Shown here one piece after another: positions 32,085 through 40,601 of a DNA stretch of 64,000 bases. The notes under the pieces are model-generated. The model ran no database searches. It had not been told where the DNA came from and saw nothing but the letters and a program-made list of their open reading frames with translations. The translations under genes were made by a program, and so were the position numbers. Origin of the DNA: Candidatus Thalassarchaeaceae archaeon. Its GTDB lineage: Archaea > Thermoplasmatota > Poseidoniia > Poseidoniales > Thalassarchaeaceae. Location: positions 47,924 to 111,923 of the forward strand of contig JALRLV010000005.1 in assembly GCA_023268715.1 (NCBI GenBank). Direction: 5' to 3'. Positions within the stretch are counted from its first letter, which is position 1; each line of letters begins with the position of its first letter.

Positions 32085-35000
32085 ATGTTCTTGGACGGTC
32101 TCGTGCGGTCGTCGAATGTTCAGCAGCGGAGCGTATGCGACATGGTAGGTCAAGACAGTCCAGAAATCGTAGTAGATGAGGCTCGTCTTTCTAGCGAGCT
32201 AGAGTCCTACAGAGACTGGCTTGAAAAAAATACAGAGAAAGCATACCAAATCGCAGAAGAGGCTCGCTCCAAAGGCTTGGATTTTGCCGAAACTGTTGAA
32301 ATTCCGCGTGCTGCGGACTTGGCAAGTAGGACAGAGAAATTGCTTGAGGAATACCTCAGACCAACTCCAGATGACGACCCCATCAGAATTGAGGATGACT
32401 TACGGAAATTGCTTAGCAAGGTAGATCGCGAGACTGCCTCGATTCAAATCGCCGTTGAAGTTGCAAAAAGAATGTACAAACTAACGGCCGATGTTCGACG
32501 TTCGATAGATACAGGCCTTCGTGTCGGATTGGCAGTTCTTACTGAGGCCGTTCTAGTCGCCCCTCTGGAAGGAATCGGTGATGTTAAGATTCTCAATAAT
32601 GAAGATGGGACAGAATTCCTATCAATCGAATTCTGCGGACCAATTAGGGCCGCAGGAGGTACTGCACAGGCTCTTGGTGTGCTGATTGGCGACATGGTCA
32701 GGCGTGAACTAGGATTGAATCGATATATCCCTAGTACCCCAGAGGTTGAGAGGGTAAAGGAGGAGTTTGGCCTCTATCGAAAGGGATTGCAATACAAGCC
32801 TCCACCAGAAGAAATTGAGATGATTGTCAGGGCCTGTCCAGTGATGATTAATGGAGAGTCAACAGAAGATATCGAATGTTCGGGATTCAAGGAAGTTCGC
32901 AATATCGATGGTGCCAGAGTTAGAGGAGGAGTTCTGCTGGTAATCGGTGAGGGACTATGTCTTAAGGCACCAAAAGTTCAGAAACACACGGAGCGACTAA
33001 ACATTCCTGGGTGGGATTTCATTGCTCACTTTGCCGCTAAAGGAAAAACTGAGGAGCAGGAGAACTCTTTCAAGCGTAGAGTAATCAAAACCGATTCACG
33101 ATTCATGAATGATATAATCGCCGGCCGACCTGTTTTTGGTGAACCCAGCCAGCCTGGTGCTTTCCGAATAAGATATGGTCGAAGTAGGGCGTCCGGATTG
33201 GCCGCGGCAGGAATAAATCCCGTATCTATGGAAGCAATGCAAGGATTCCTTGCAGTTGGAACCCAGATGAAAGTCGAGCGCCCAGGAAAAGCGGCGGCGG
33301 TTACACCTGCCGTGGATATCGAAGGACCAATGGTATTGCTCGAAGATGGTGGATTTCATCGTATTGATTCGATGGAGGAATGGAATAGTATCAAGGATAA
33401 CGTTGTCAGCCTGTGGGATTCTGGAGAGATGTTAGTTGGCTTTGGGGAGTTCCTTGAGAATAACAAGAATCTTGTCCCCTCTCCTTACAATAAAGACTGG
33501 TGGGCTGCTGACCTTGCAGAAAATCTAGATCAGCCACAAAAAGTAGAAGAATTAGCATCAATAATTGGTGTGAAAAGAGAACATTTGCCTCCTGGATTGC
33601 CATTCAATGGCGCGATTAGTCGTGGTGGAGAGCCAGCTTTGGACCGTGTCCGTCGTAAGAGAGATTGGAATCGCTACCTTCGTAATCTTGAGATGGATTG
33701 GTCACAAATTAAGCAAATTTGTATCAAATTTGGAACCGCTCCCCCTCCTCCATTCAACCCATGGTGGTCGGACTTACCACTATCATTTACAGGGAAATTA
33801 ATCGAGGCGCTGTTGAATTCCAAAATCAAGAGCAAGGGGCTAAGGATTCCTGATGTCGTTCAAGGCTGGTCCCCTAAACAAAAAATCGACGATATTGGGC
33901 TAGACACACCTTCTACAGGGTTCTGGCCAAGATGGACGGAGGTCAAGACGCATGGTGTAATCAAATCTTCACTATTGGTTCTGGGAATACAGCACCACCA
34001 CCGACGTGGAGATATTGTAATTCCATCAAATTGGGAAGCACTATTGGAGGGGCTTGGACTTGAGGTAGAAGGTTCACACATCAAAATGCGCGCAGACGCA
34101 GCGCCTCATGTTACGGATAGGGTTGCGAAAATTAGAGCGGCGACTGAAAGCCTACGAGCGGAAGACGTTCGAAGGGAGGAGATTGAAGCGGAGCGTGATG
34201 TGGAGCGCGTTAGGGCACAAACCGCCGCTCGACAAAGAGGCATGAGTATTGCCGAGACCGAAAAAGAAGGTGACGAGGCGGCAGAAGCAATCGAAGACCC
34301 CGGCCCGCCGAACCCGAAGGAATTGATGGCTGCACAACATCTTCTAGATGATCACGAGGTGGACAGATCGCTTTGGCTGGTTAGGAAATTATCCGATTTG
34401 AGATGGGAAGATGCAGTACCCTGTAGAGTTGGCTCTAGAATGGGTCGTCCTGAGAAAGCCAGTAGGCGTGAAATGAAACCATTAGTCCACTCGTTATTCC
34501 CAATTGGTGACCATGGGGGCCCGCAGCGCTTGCTTGGTGAAGCCGCAAAGCACGGTCGAATTAGAGTTGAAACTGGCCCTCGAATCTGTGTCAAATGCGG
34601 CATGGAATCACCAATGTTACGATGTCATAATCGGCCAGATTCTTCTGTTCCGGAAGAGTGTGGAGGGAAGACTCGCCCTCGCCCGATTAGAGGAAATAGA
34701 ACGCCTCGAAGATTAGGCCAAAGAACAAGCATCCCTATTGCAGAATTACTTGAGGTAAAGCGCCGCGCTCTTGGCCTAGACAGATTGCCTGAAAAGATCA
34801 AGTCTGTAAAGGGTCTAATGTCCTATGAACAAACACCTGAACCTTTGGAAAAAGGCATATTGAGAGCAAGAAATGAGCTTTCAGTATTTAGAGACGGGAC
34901 GGCAAGATACGATATGATTGACGTGCCGGTAACTCATTTCAGACCATCTGAAATTCATACTTCATGGGAGATACTAAGCAAATTAGGATACACGCACGAT

Positions 35001-36110
35001 GTCGACGGAAAACCTTTGACCGGAAATGACCAAATCGTTGAGTTATTTCCTCAGGATTTCATTCCTTCCTCCCTTGCAATAGAGCATCTTACTTCTACTT
35101 GCAATTTCGTCGATGAATTGCTGACTAGATTCTATGGAATGGAGCCATTCTACAGAGTAAACTCCGCTGATGATTTAGTTGGCCATTTGGCAATTGGTCT
35201 AGCACCTCACACCTCTGGAGGTGTTTTGTGTCGAATCATTGGTTGGACCGATGCGTCAGCCGGATATGCCCACCCACTTTTCCATGCAGCCAAGCGTCGC
35301 AATTGTGATGGTGATGAGGACAGTATCATGATGTTGATGGATGGTTTGTTGAATTTCTCAAGAGCAATCCTTCCAGCCAATCGAGGAGGGAGAATGGATG
35401 CACCTCTCGTATTGACCACTAGGCTGAATCCTTCCGAGATTGATAAAGAGGCATTGAATGTAGACTGCTCATGGCAATACCCTCGAGCATTCTATGAAGC
35501 TTCTCAAGGACAGCCACACCCTGCTGAGTTGAAATCTCAAATCGAAATTGTTGAGCATCGTCTCGGCACTTATGGGGACTTGCGAGGATATGGTTGGACT
35601 CATGATTCCGGCGCCCTAGATGCAGGTCCTGCTAATTCATCATACAAGACATTGGAGACTATGGTTGACAAAATGACGGCTCAATTAGAATTAGGATCAA
35701 AGTTGCGTCCTGTCGATGTTTCTAAGGTTGCGAGTCAGGTGATTGAATCGCACTTCTTACCTGATTTGAGAGGAAACCTTGTTGCTTTCACTAGACAGAA
35801 GGTCCGTTGTGTTAGATGCGGGCAGTCATACCGAAGAATGCCATTGGCAGGTCGATGTATTCAACGAAAGAGTAACGAAGGAGGTTTGTCAAATGGCAGA
35901 GATGATTCCTCTTCCATGTGTGGTGGAAATATTGTTCTGACCGTATCGGAAGGTTCTGTTAGAAAATACATCAAAGTCACTCAACATGTTATGGAGAATT
36001 ACGGAGTTGACCTTTACACAAGGCAACGTGTTAATTGGTTGTCGGATAGTGTTGATTCCCTATTCAATGACGATACTGTAACGGTAATGACACTAAGCGA
36101 CTTCCTTTGA
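32085..36110 (+). CDS. polC: DNA polymerase D large (catalytic) subunit DP2
   Basis: Catalytic subunit of the archaeal replicative polymerase PolD, which pairs with the exonuclease subunit DP1 (not in this window). The 1341-residue product has DP2 hallmarks: the N-terminal FCGPIRAAGGTAQALGVLIG, a zinc ribbon CVKCGMESPMLRCHN, the catalytic NCDGDEDSIMMLMDGLLNFS with GGRMDAPLVLTTRLNP, and a second zinc motif CVRCGQSYRRMPLAGRC. The C-terminus TVMTLSDFL resembles the PCNA-binding end of DP2 proteins. No intein interrupts it. The longest start is 32085; ATG at 32142 (MVGQDSPEIVVDEA) is an alternative. Confidence 0.97.
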   Translation: MFLDGLVRSSNVQQRSVCDMVGQDSPEIVVDEARLSSELESYRDWLEKNTEKAYQIAEEARSKGLDFAETVEIPRAADLASRTEKLLEEYLRPTPDDDPIRIEDDLRKLLSKVDRETASIQIAVEVAKRMYKLTADVRRSIDTGLRVGLAVLTEAVLVAPLEGIGDVKILNNEDGTEFLSIEFCGPIRAAGGTAQALGVLIGDMVRRELGLNRYIPSTPEVERVKEEFGLYRKGLQYKPPPEEIEMIVRACPVMINGESTEDIECSGFKEVRNIDGARVRGGVLLVIGEGLCLKAPKVQKHTERLNIPGWDFIAHFAAKGKTEEQENSFKRRVIKTDSRFMNDIIAGRPVFGEPSQPGAFRIRYGRSRASGLAAAGINPVSMEAMQGFLAVGTQMKVERPGKAAAVTPAVDIEGPMVLLEDGGFHRIDSMEEWNSIKDNVVSLWDSGEMLVGFGEFLENNKNLVPSPYNKDWWAADLAENLDQPQKVEELASIIGVKREHLPPGLPFNGAISRGGEPALDRVRRKRDWNRYLRNLEMDWSQIKQICIKFGTAPPPPFNPWWSDLPLSFTGKLIEALLNSKIKSKGLRIPDVVQGWSPKQKIDDIGLDTPSTGFWPRWTEVKTHGVIKSSLLVLGIQHHHRRGDIVIPSNWEALLEGLGLEVEGSHIKMRADAAPHVTDRVAKIRAATESLRAEDVRREEIEAERDVERVRAQTAARQRGMSIAETEKEGDEAAEAIEDPGPPNPKELMAAQHLLDDHEVDRSLWLVRKLSDLRWEDAVPCRVGSRMGRPEKASRREMKPLVHSLFPIGDHGGPQRLLGEAAKHGRIRVETGPRICVKCGMESPMLRCHNRPDSSVPEECGGKTRPRPIRGNRTPRRLGQRTSIPIAELLEVKRRALGLDRLPEKIKSVKGLMSYEQTPEPLEKGILRARNELSVFRDGTARYDMIDVPVTHFRPSEIHTSWEILSKLGYTHDVDGKPLTGNDQIVELFPQDFIPSSLAIEHLTSTCNFVDELLTRFYGMEPFYRVNSADDLVGHLAIGLAPHTSGGVLCRIIGWTDASAGYAHPLFHAAKRRNCDGDEDSIMMLMDGLLNFSRAILPANRGGRMDAPLVLTTRLNPSEIDKEALNVDCSWQYPRAFYEASQGQPHPAELKSQIEIVEHRLGTYGDLRGYGWTHDSGALDAGPANSSYKTLETMVDKMTAQLELGSKLRPVDVSKVASQVIESHFLPDLRGNLVAFTRQKVRCVRCGQSYRRMPLAGRCIQRKSNEGGLSNGRDDSSSMCGGNIVLTVSEGSVRKYIKVTQHVMENYGVDLYTRQRVNWLSDSVDSLFNDDTVTVMTLSDFL

Positions 36111-36113
36111 TTT

Positions 36114-36872
36114 TTAGACTAGGAAACCCAAGTGTTGGAGAACCTTAGCCATCCACTGGAGTTTGACCAATTTACGTTTAGGATTGGTCGTACCTGACCA
36201 CTGACCTACGACATCGGTTCGAGTTCCAAGAAGTAAGATGTTGTCTCTTTCAACTCCCAACGCTCTAGCGAAACATACAGCCCGATCACCATCAGTAAAG
36301 CCACCAGGATTGTGCATTCCTTCAATCGATTCAGGCGTTTGATGTGTCAGTACAATCGGCGGTGGAGAGCGTTGAGAACTTGCCAATTTTAATAATTCCG
36401 CCCATGATTCAGAATTATCCCCATGGGCGTGCAGAATTACTGGAACGCCCCGCTTGACGGCGGCAACCGTGCCATCTCCGCCATCCGCATCACTAACAAC
36501 ACAAACCAAACGAGACCATGCCCGCTCTGATACCGAACTAGGTAGCTTATCTAGTACACCGCAAGAGCCGTCGGCGGCGATCATTAGGCAGTTGCTTTCC
36601 AAAACTTGTTGGATTTCATCAGTGGTTATCGCCGCCCCCAAAATAGCAACCTTGGTATCTCGAAGAACCAACCTTCTGTGCAAGGATGCGACTGTTTTGG
36701 CTCGCCAAGGTTTGGACCAAGATTCAATCTCTAAATCATCAATATTGGCAACCAAAGCAAGGGCGCTATCTACATCCGCTTGTAGTTCCCAACCAAAGTG
36801 TTCACGCACCTCATCCTGAAGTTCGAGCAAGCGCTCGTCAACTGGATTCAGGTCGGTGGGTTTAGTCTGCAT
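36114..36872 (-). CDS. mptE: 6-hydroxymethyl-7,8-dihydropterin diphosphokinase, MptE-type
   Basis: Pyrophosphorylates hydroxymethyl-dihydropterin in archaeal folate/methanopterin synthesis. From the ATG at 36872 (GGAG upstream) the product has 252 residues and the DUF115/MptE signatures VVSDADGGDGTVAA, VILHAHGDNSESWAELL, NPGGFTDGDRAVCFA and ILLLGTRTDVVG. A longer frame from 36968 would overlap the divergent priL start, so the shorter one is preferred. It converges with polC three bases from its stop. MptE sits near replication genes here only by position. Confidence 0.9.
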   Translation of the reverse strand: MQTKPTDLNPVDERLLELQDEVREHFGWELQADVDSALALVANIDDLEIESWSKPWRAKTVASLHRRLVLRDTKVAILGAAITTDEIQQVLESNCLMIAADGSCGVLDKLPSSVSERAWSRLVCVVSDADGGDGTVAAVKRGVPVILHAHGDNSESWAELLKLASSQRSPPPIVLTHQTPESIEGMHNPGGFTDGDRAVCFARALGVERDNILLLGTRTDVVGQWSGTTNPKRKLVKLQWMAKVLQHLGFLV

Positions 36873-36939
36873 CAGACGCCTCTCCAGTGGAAGGATTCGG
36901 TGAGGCTTGAAATACCCTCTCGATATATTGCAACTTACA

Positions 36940-38133
36940 ATGCCAATGCCGCTCACCCCACCGGCCATCGAAGATGAGTCCGTTCTAGCGCGCTACCCAT
37001 TCCTTCCACAGAGTCGAGATTTCATTCGTAACCAACTAAATGCGAATGGAATTTCTGTCGAGGGACTCATCGAAGAACCTTGGCTAGAAGACATAAGGCG
37101 TCGTGGAAGTTTACGCTTGGTTGAGTCAGTTGTTCACAAAGAAGGAATTGATTCGACTACTACCGTCGATCTCTCCTCAGACGTAGGCCGAATGACCGAG
37201 GCTCTATCCTTCCTACATGCCATGCTGGTCGTCTGTGCTTCCTTCGAAGAGCGTCTGCTAAATCGCTGGGTAGAAGGAGAGTCCAGTCGCGCCGACCAAC
37301 TCTTTGGAATGGATGCGAATCACTTCGAAATTATCGCTCGAACCTATCTGTCTGATATTCGTAGCGAGACGGTAGCAGGAACGACTGAGATTATCTATCA
37401 CGTTCCAATGGTAGATTTCTTGGAACTTTGCCCAAAAATAACCGGGGGCTATTGGCGATTGGTGAACCGACCAGTAAAGGAAGGCTGGGTTCAGATGGAT
37501 CCAGCAAGTGGAGAGAATAGTCAACAGCGCACTGCGCGTCTATTGAAAGAGCGAGTTAGACAATCTTTGACAGAGGATTGTACCCACCGCATGGACAAGA
37601 TGGATGATGCATTTGCAGGCCTTTTTGCTGATCCAGTCGACCGAATTCTCGGCCTACTTTCTGAGAGGGTTAGCGCTGAGATGCCGATGACGGCCGCCGT
37701 CAGAGAGGATTGGCCGCCTTGCTTCGAATCTGCGGTGGGTGAATTGAGTCAAGGTATCAATGTTAATCACACGGGACGGGTCTTTTTGGCCGCAATGTCA
37801 AGGGCTATGGGGCATACGCCAGAAATTACTTGCTCATTTTTCGAAAACGCCCCAGACTACAACGCAGAGACCACATCATACCAAGTCGGCCACATCTACG
37901 AACACCAATACACACCTCACGGATGCTCCGCTCTGAAGACAGGTGCTCGCTGCCCAGTTCATCCAGGAGACGACCGTTTGTGTGACCAAGAGTGGATGAA
38001 CCATCCATTGAAATATCTCAGAGCCAAGCAACGAAGGCGATACCAAGATGAAGCCGGTTCATCTCAGACCGAAGAACTTCCAGAACGCACCGAAGGTGCG
38101 TCTGAAACAAGCAATCCTGCCGATTCTTCATAA
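36940..38133 (+). CDS. priL: DNA primase large subunit PriL
   Basis: Regulatory iron-sulfur subunit of the archaeal/eukaryotic primase, partner of PriS (not in the window). The C-terminal domain has four cysteines that would hold the cluster: PPCFESAVGE, TPHGCSALKTGARCPVHP and DDRLCDQEWMNHPLKYL; it also has FLAAMSRAMGHTPEITC and NAPDYNAETTSYQVGHIYE typical of PriL. The ATG at 36940 is chosen over a TTG at 36907. A 35-residue charged tail follows the core. The stop codon overlaps an ATG of the DUF373 gene (TAATG). Confidence 0.93.
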   Translation: MPMPLTPPAIEDESVLARYPFLPQSRDFIRNQLNANGISVEGLIEEPWLEDIRRRGSLRLVESVVHKEGIDSTTTVDLSSDVGRMTEALSFLHAMLVVCASFEERLLNRWVEGESSRADQLFGMDANHFEIIARTYLSDIRSETVAGTTEIIYHVPMVDFLELCPKITGGYWRLVNRPVKEGWVQMDPASGENSQQRTARLLKERVRQSLTEDCTHRMDKMDDAFAGLFADPVDRILGLLSERVSAEMPMTAAVREDWPPCFESAVGELSQGINVNHTGRVFLAAMSRAMGHTPEITCSFFENAPDYNAETTSYQVGHIYEHQYTPHGCSALKTGARCPVHPGDDRLCDQEWMNHPLKYLRAKQRRRYQDEAGSSQTEELPERTEGASETSNPADSS

Positions 38134-38174
38134 TGGGGAAGGCCTCATTGCACTTCGCAACGGAGGCTTCCAGT

Positions 38175-39353
38175 ATGGTGCGGACACTCGTTATCACCAT
38201 TGACAGAGACAATGATCTTGGAGTTAAAGCCGGAATTAGGGGGCCAGTGATCGGTCGTAAAGCGACCTTGACTGCGGCCCTAAAACTAGGTATTGCTGAC
38301 CCGGAAGAGTCTGATACAAACGCCATTCTAGGAGCTCTTCATCATCATGACCGATTGAGTGAGAGGAATGATGGTGAAGATGAAATCGAAATTGCAATTC
38401 TAACTGGTGATGTCCGAGTTGGCCCTCGGTCAGACCGAGCGATTGCTAGCCAACTCGACGAAGTAATTCAGGAATTTCAACCGGATACGGCAGTGCTGGT
38501 CACCGATGGTGCTGATGATGAAGCATCTCTACCTATCCTAACATCTAGAGTAAGGGTCGATCACGTTGAGAAAATTATTGTGAGGCAGTCAAAGGGGATT
38601 GAGAGCACTTACTACTACGTCGCCAAGGCAATCGAAGACCCCCGTTGGAGGGCTCGGTTACTTGTTCCCGCAGCTTTGTTTTTGATTATCTTCGGACTGG
38701 GCTTGATTCTACCGAATGGCGCTGTTCTAATCGGTGCCATGCCATTGATTATTGGAATATGGATTCTCGCAAAGGGATTGGGTTGGGAACACCAATTGGA
38801 ACGACTAATGATAGACATGAGAGAAAGTGCAACGGGAGGAATTTGGTCTTCGTTGTTATGGGGGTTATCCATTGTTTCAGTGCTATTTTCAATCTTAACT
38901 TTCTATTCGGTTTTCTACGGCAACCCCACAGAATTGAACGCCTATGTTTTGGACACATTCCTTCGAATTGACAGCTTCGATTTGGACTCAGTCAATCGAG
39001 ATTTTGCGGTTTGGGTAATCGCAATTGATCAAGCATTAACCTGGATTCTAGTTGCCGCTTTTTCATTCGTTCTTTCCCTTGGTGTTCTACGTTGGAAGGA
39101 AGGGTCATTCACAGGTCAAAGTTTGACACTGGTAGGACTTGGAGCAGTTGTTTATTCGATTACGAAGGCTGTTATTGAGGTCACATTAGCTGAGTTAGGC
39201 GGTGAGGGTTACGACATTACTGCGGGTAATGTATCAGACACCTGGTTCTTCCCAATTATCGCGATTGTATTCTACTATCTACTGAAGACTGCAATTGATT
39301 CGGTTACTGCGGAAACAGATGATGACGGTAGCAATCGCTACTGGGGCATCTAA
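38175..39353 (+). CDS. DUF373-family membrane protein
   Basis: The first 150 residues match the archaeal DUF373 family: MVRTLVITIDRDNDLGVKAG, IAILTGDVRVGPRSDRAIAS and AVLVTDGADDEASLPILTS. It then has about six membrane helices (LFLIIFGLGLILPNGAVLIG; LLWGLSIVSVLFSILTFYS; ALTWILVAAFSFVLSLGVL; and two more). The function of DUF373 is unknown. The ATG at 38175 matches the family N-terminus and follows GGAGGCTTCC; an ATG at 38133 overlapping priL is the alternative. It is probably co-transcribed with priL. Confidence 0.85.
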   Translation: MVRTLVITIDRDNDLGVKAGIRGPVIGRKATLTAALKLGIADPEESDTNAILGALHHHDRLSERNDGEDEIEIAILTGDVRVGPRSDRAIASQLDEVIQEFQPDTAVLVTDGADDEASLPILTSRVRVDHVEKIIVRQSKGIESTYYYVAKAIEDPRWRARLLVPAALFLIIFGLGLILPNGAVLIGAMPLIIGIWILAKGLGWEHQLERLMIDMRESATGGIWSSLLWGLSIVSVLFSILTFYSVFYGNPTELNAYVLDTFLRIDSFDLDSVNRDFAVWVIAIDQALTWILVAAFSFVLSLGVLRWKEGSFTGQSLTLVGLGAVVYSITKAVIEVTLAELGGEGYDITAGNVSDTWFFPIIAIVFYYLLKTAIDSVTAETDDDGSNRYWGI

Positions 39354-39781
39354 CTCTCGTAAGTTGTCTCAACCCCGCACGAAGGGCATGTTACCTTAAT
39401 CGGTCGAATGTTTGGAATACCGAGCGGTACGGAACAATTACTGCAGACAATAGCCTGATTGACTTGTTGCTGTCTTTTTTTCCCTTCATGGCTTGGATCG
39501 TACGATACTCTGAATTTTGATACATCCGACACAAATGTGGGAGAATCGCCTCCTGAGTCAGATTTTTTTCGCGAAAATATCGAATTTCGCGATGGTGGTT
39601 CCACAGTTGGGGGGGATTCAATTTGACTTGAAGAAGAGCCGGATTCTACCGAATCCAATTCTGATTGAACCTCTTTTGTGGTGATACCCAATTCCTTCGC
39701 GACCCGATCGATCGCTAAGGTCAATTCATACTCATCGAGACCCATTAATTGCTGTAGTTTGACAGCGGGAATCTTACTCAT
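39350..39781 (-). CDS. Small protein with C-terminal zinc ribbon, unknown function
   Basis: A 143-residue protein that I cannot name. Residues 1-45 look like a small helical DNA- or protein-binding module (VKLQQLMGLDEYELTLAIDR, VAKELGITTKEVQSELD). The centre is polar and disordered. The last 35 residues have a zinc ribbon, CSNCSVPLGIP and VTCPSCGVETTYE. Such archaeal proteins are often transcription- or chromatin-linked adaptors. It converges with the DUF373 gene, overlapping by four bases, and lies downstream of an HTH_10 regulator on the same strand. Confidence 0.65.
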   Translation of the reverse strand: MSKIPAVKLQQLMGLDEYELTLAIDRVAKELGITTKEVQSELDSVESGSSSSQIESPPTVEPPSRNSIFSRKKSDSGGDSPTFVSDVSKFRVSYDPSHEGKKRQQQVNQAIVCSNCSVPLGIPNIRPIKVTCPSCGVETTYES

Positions 39782-39839
39782 TATATCCTCTCAAATCTTG
39801 CGAGTTTTTTCGCACCTATGAATATCCGCATTTCAAGCA

Positions 39840-40493
39840 TCATTCAGAATCTAAGGATGTGTCAAGGAAACTCGCTACTATCTCGCCCTCAGCCTTGACC
39901 AGTTGCTCTGCAACTGTTGACTTGGACAGACCTAACTTGTCCGCCAAGTCACGAATCGAAGTTCTCTTTGGCACCTCATACCATCCACTTTCGTGAGCAA
40001 GTCGAACGACTCTGTGTTGTTGCAAAGTAGGTCCCTTCTGAACTAAGCCTTCCGAGCCCTTCGCAGAAGTGACGCGCTCTACTGAAATCTTGCTTCTGAT
40101 ATCGGATAAAAAGCGAACCATTGATTCATGGCGACCTGCGATTTGCAATACCAAACCATTAGCTGTGAAGTTTGAGCCTGCAAGAATAGCTAAATCCCCA
40201 CTGTGGAAGTAATGACCAATGAAGTCCGATGAAAATTCTAGGACCACGAGATGGTGAGTTAGGATGTCAGATTGCCACTCTTCGAGGATTTGTACAATAC
40301 GGATTCCATCAACATAATGTCCTTCACGAGGACAATTCCCATCGATAGTGATACATTCGACCATTAATCGCAGATTCCCATCTACCATCCCAAGCATGGA
40401 ACGGAAATCCCAGGAAATGCACTGCAAGCCTGCTTGGGCTCTAGAGTCGTCCTCGATTGCAGAGAAAGCGCACTCTATTCTGACCGCTCTCAT
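39840..40493 (-). CDS. HTH_10 (bacterio-opsin activator-type) transcription regulator
   Basis: A 217-residue regulator. The C-terminal 55 residues give the HTH_10 pattern GPTLQQHRVVRLAHESGWYE followed by RTSIRDLADKLGLSKSTVAE, matching the Bat-type helix-turn-helix common in archaea. The N-terminal 150 residues form an alpha/beta sensor domain without recognisable cofactor motifs. The target genes are unknown; the giant surface protein is its upstream neighbour on the same strand. Two perfect hairpins lie between them. Confidence 0.85.
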   Translation of the reverse strand: MRAVRIECAFSAIEDDSRAQAGLQCISWDFRSMLGMVDGNLRLMVECITIDGNCPREGHYVDGIRIVQILEEWQSDILTHHLVVLEFSSDFIGHYFHSGDLAILAGSNFTANGLVLQIAGRHESMVRFLSDIRSKISVERVTSAKGSEGLVQKGPTLQQHRVVRLAHESGWYEVPKRTSIRDLADKLGLSKSTVAEQLVKAEGEIVASFLDTSLDSE

Positions 40494-40520
40494 GTGGTTG
40501 CCTCGCGGCCTTCAGTGCCC

Positions 40521-40581
40521 CCTTGAGGTTTTCAAGGTGCTCAATCCCGGTTACGAGGGAATGGATGGCGAAATGCCATCC
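40521..40581 (-). other. Two perfect hairpins between the surface-protein and HTH_10 genes
   Basis: CCTTGA-GGTTT-TCAAGG (40521-40537) and GGATGGC-GAAAT-GCCATCC (40563-40581) occupy the 108-base gap downstream of the giant repeat protein and upstream of the regulator. The second lies 21 bases beyond the surface-protein stop codon and could end or protect its transcript; the first could sit in the regulator leader. Roles are inferred from position. Confidence 0.45.
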
Positions 40582-40601
40582 AAGCCCCCGGCCATGGGAA
40601 A

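Noticed and set aside
32085..36110. Intein in the PolD large subunit
   Set aside because: The protein has the length of an uninterrupted DP2 and no splicing-junction motifs or homing endonuclease block.
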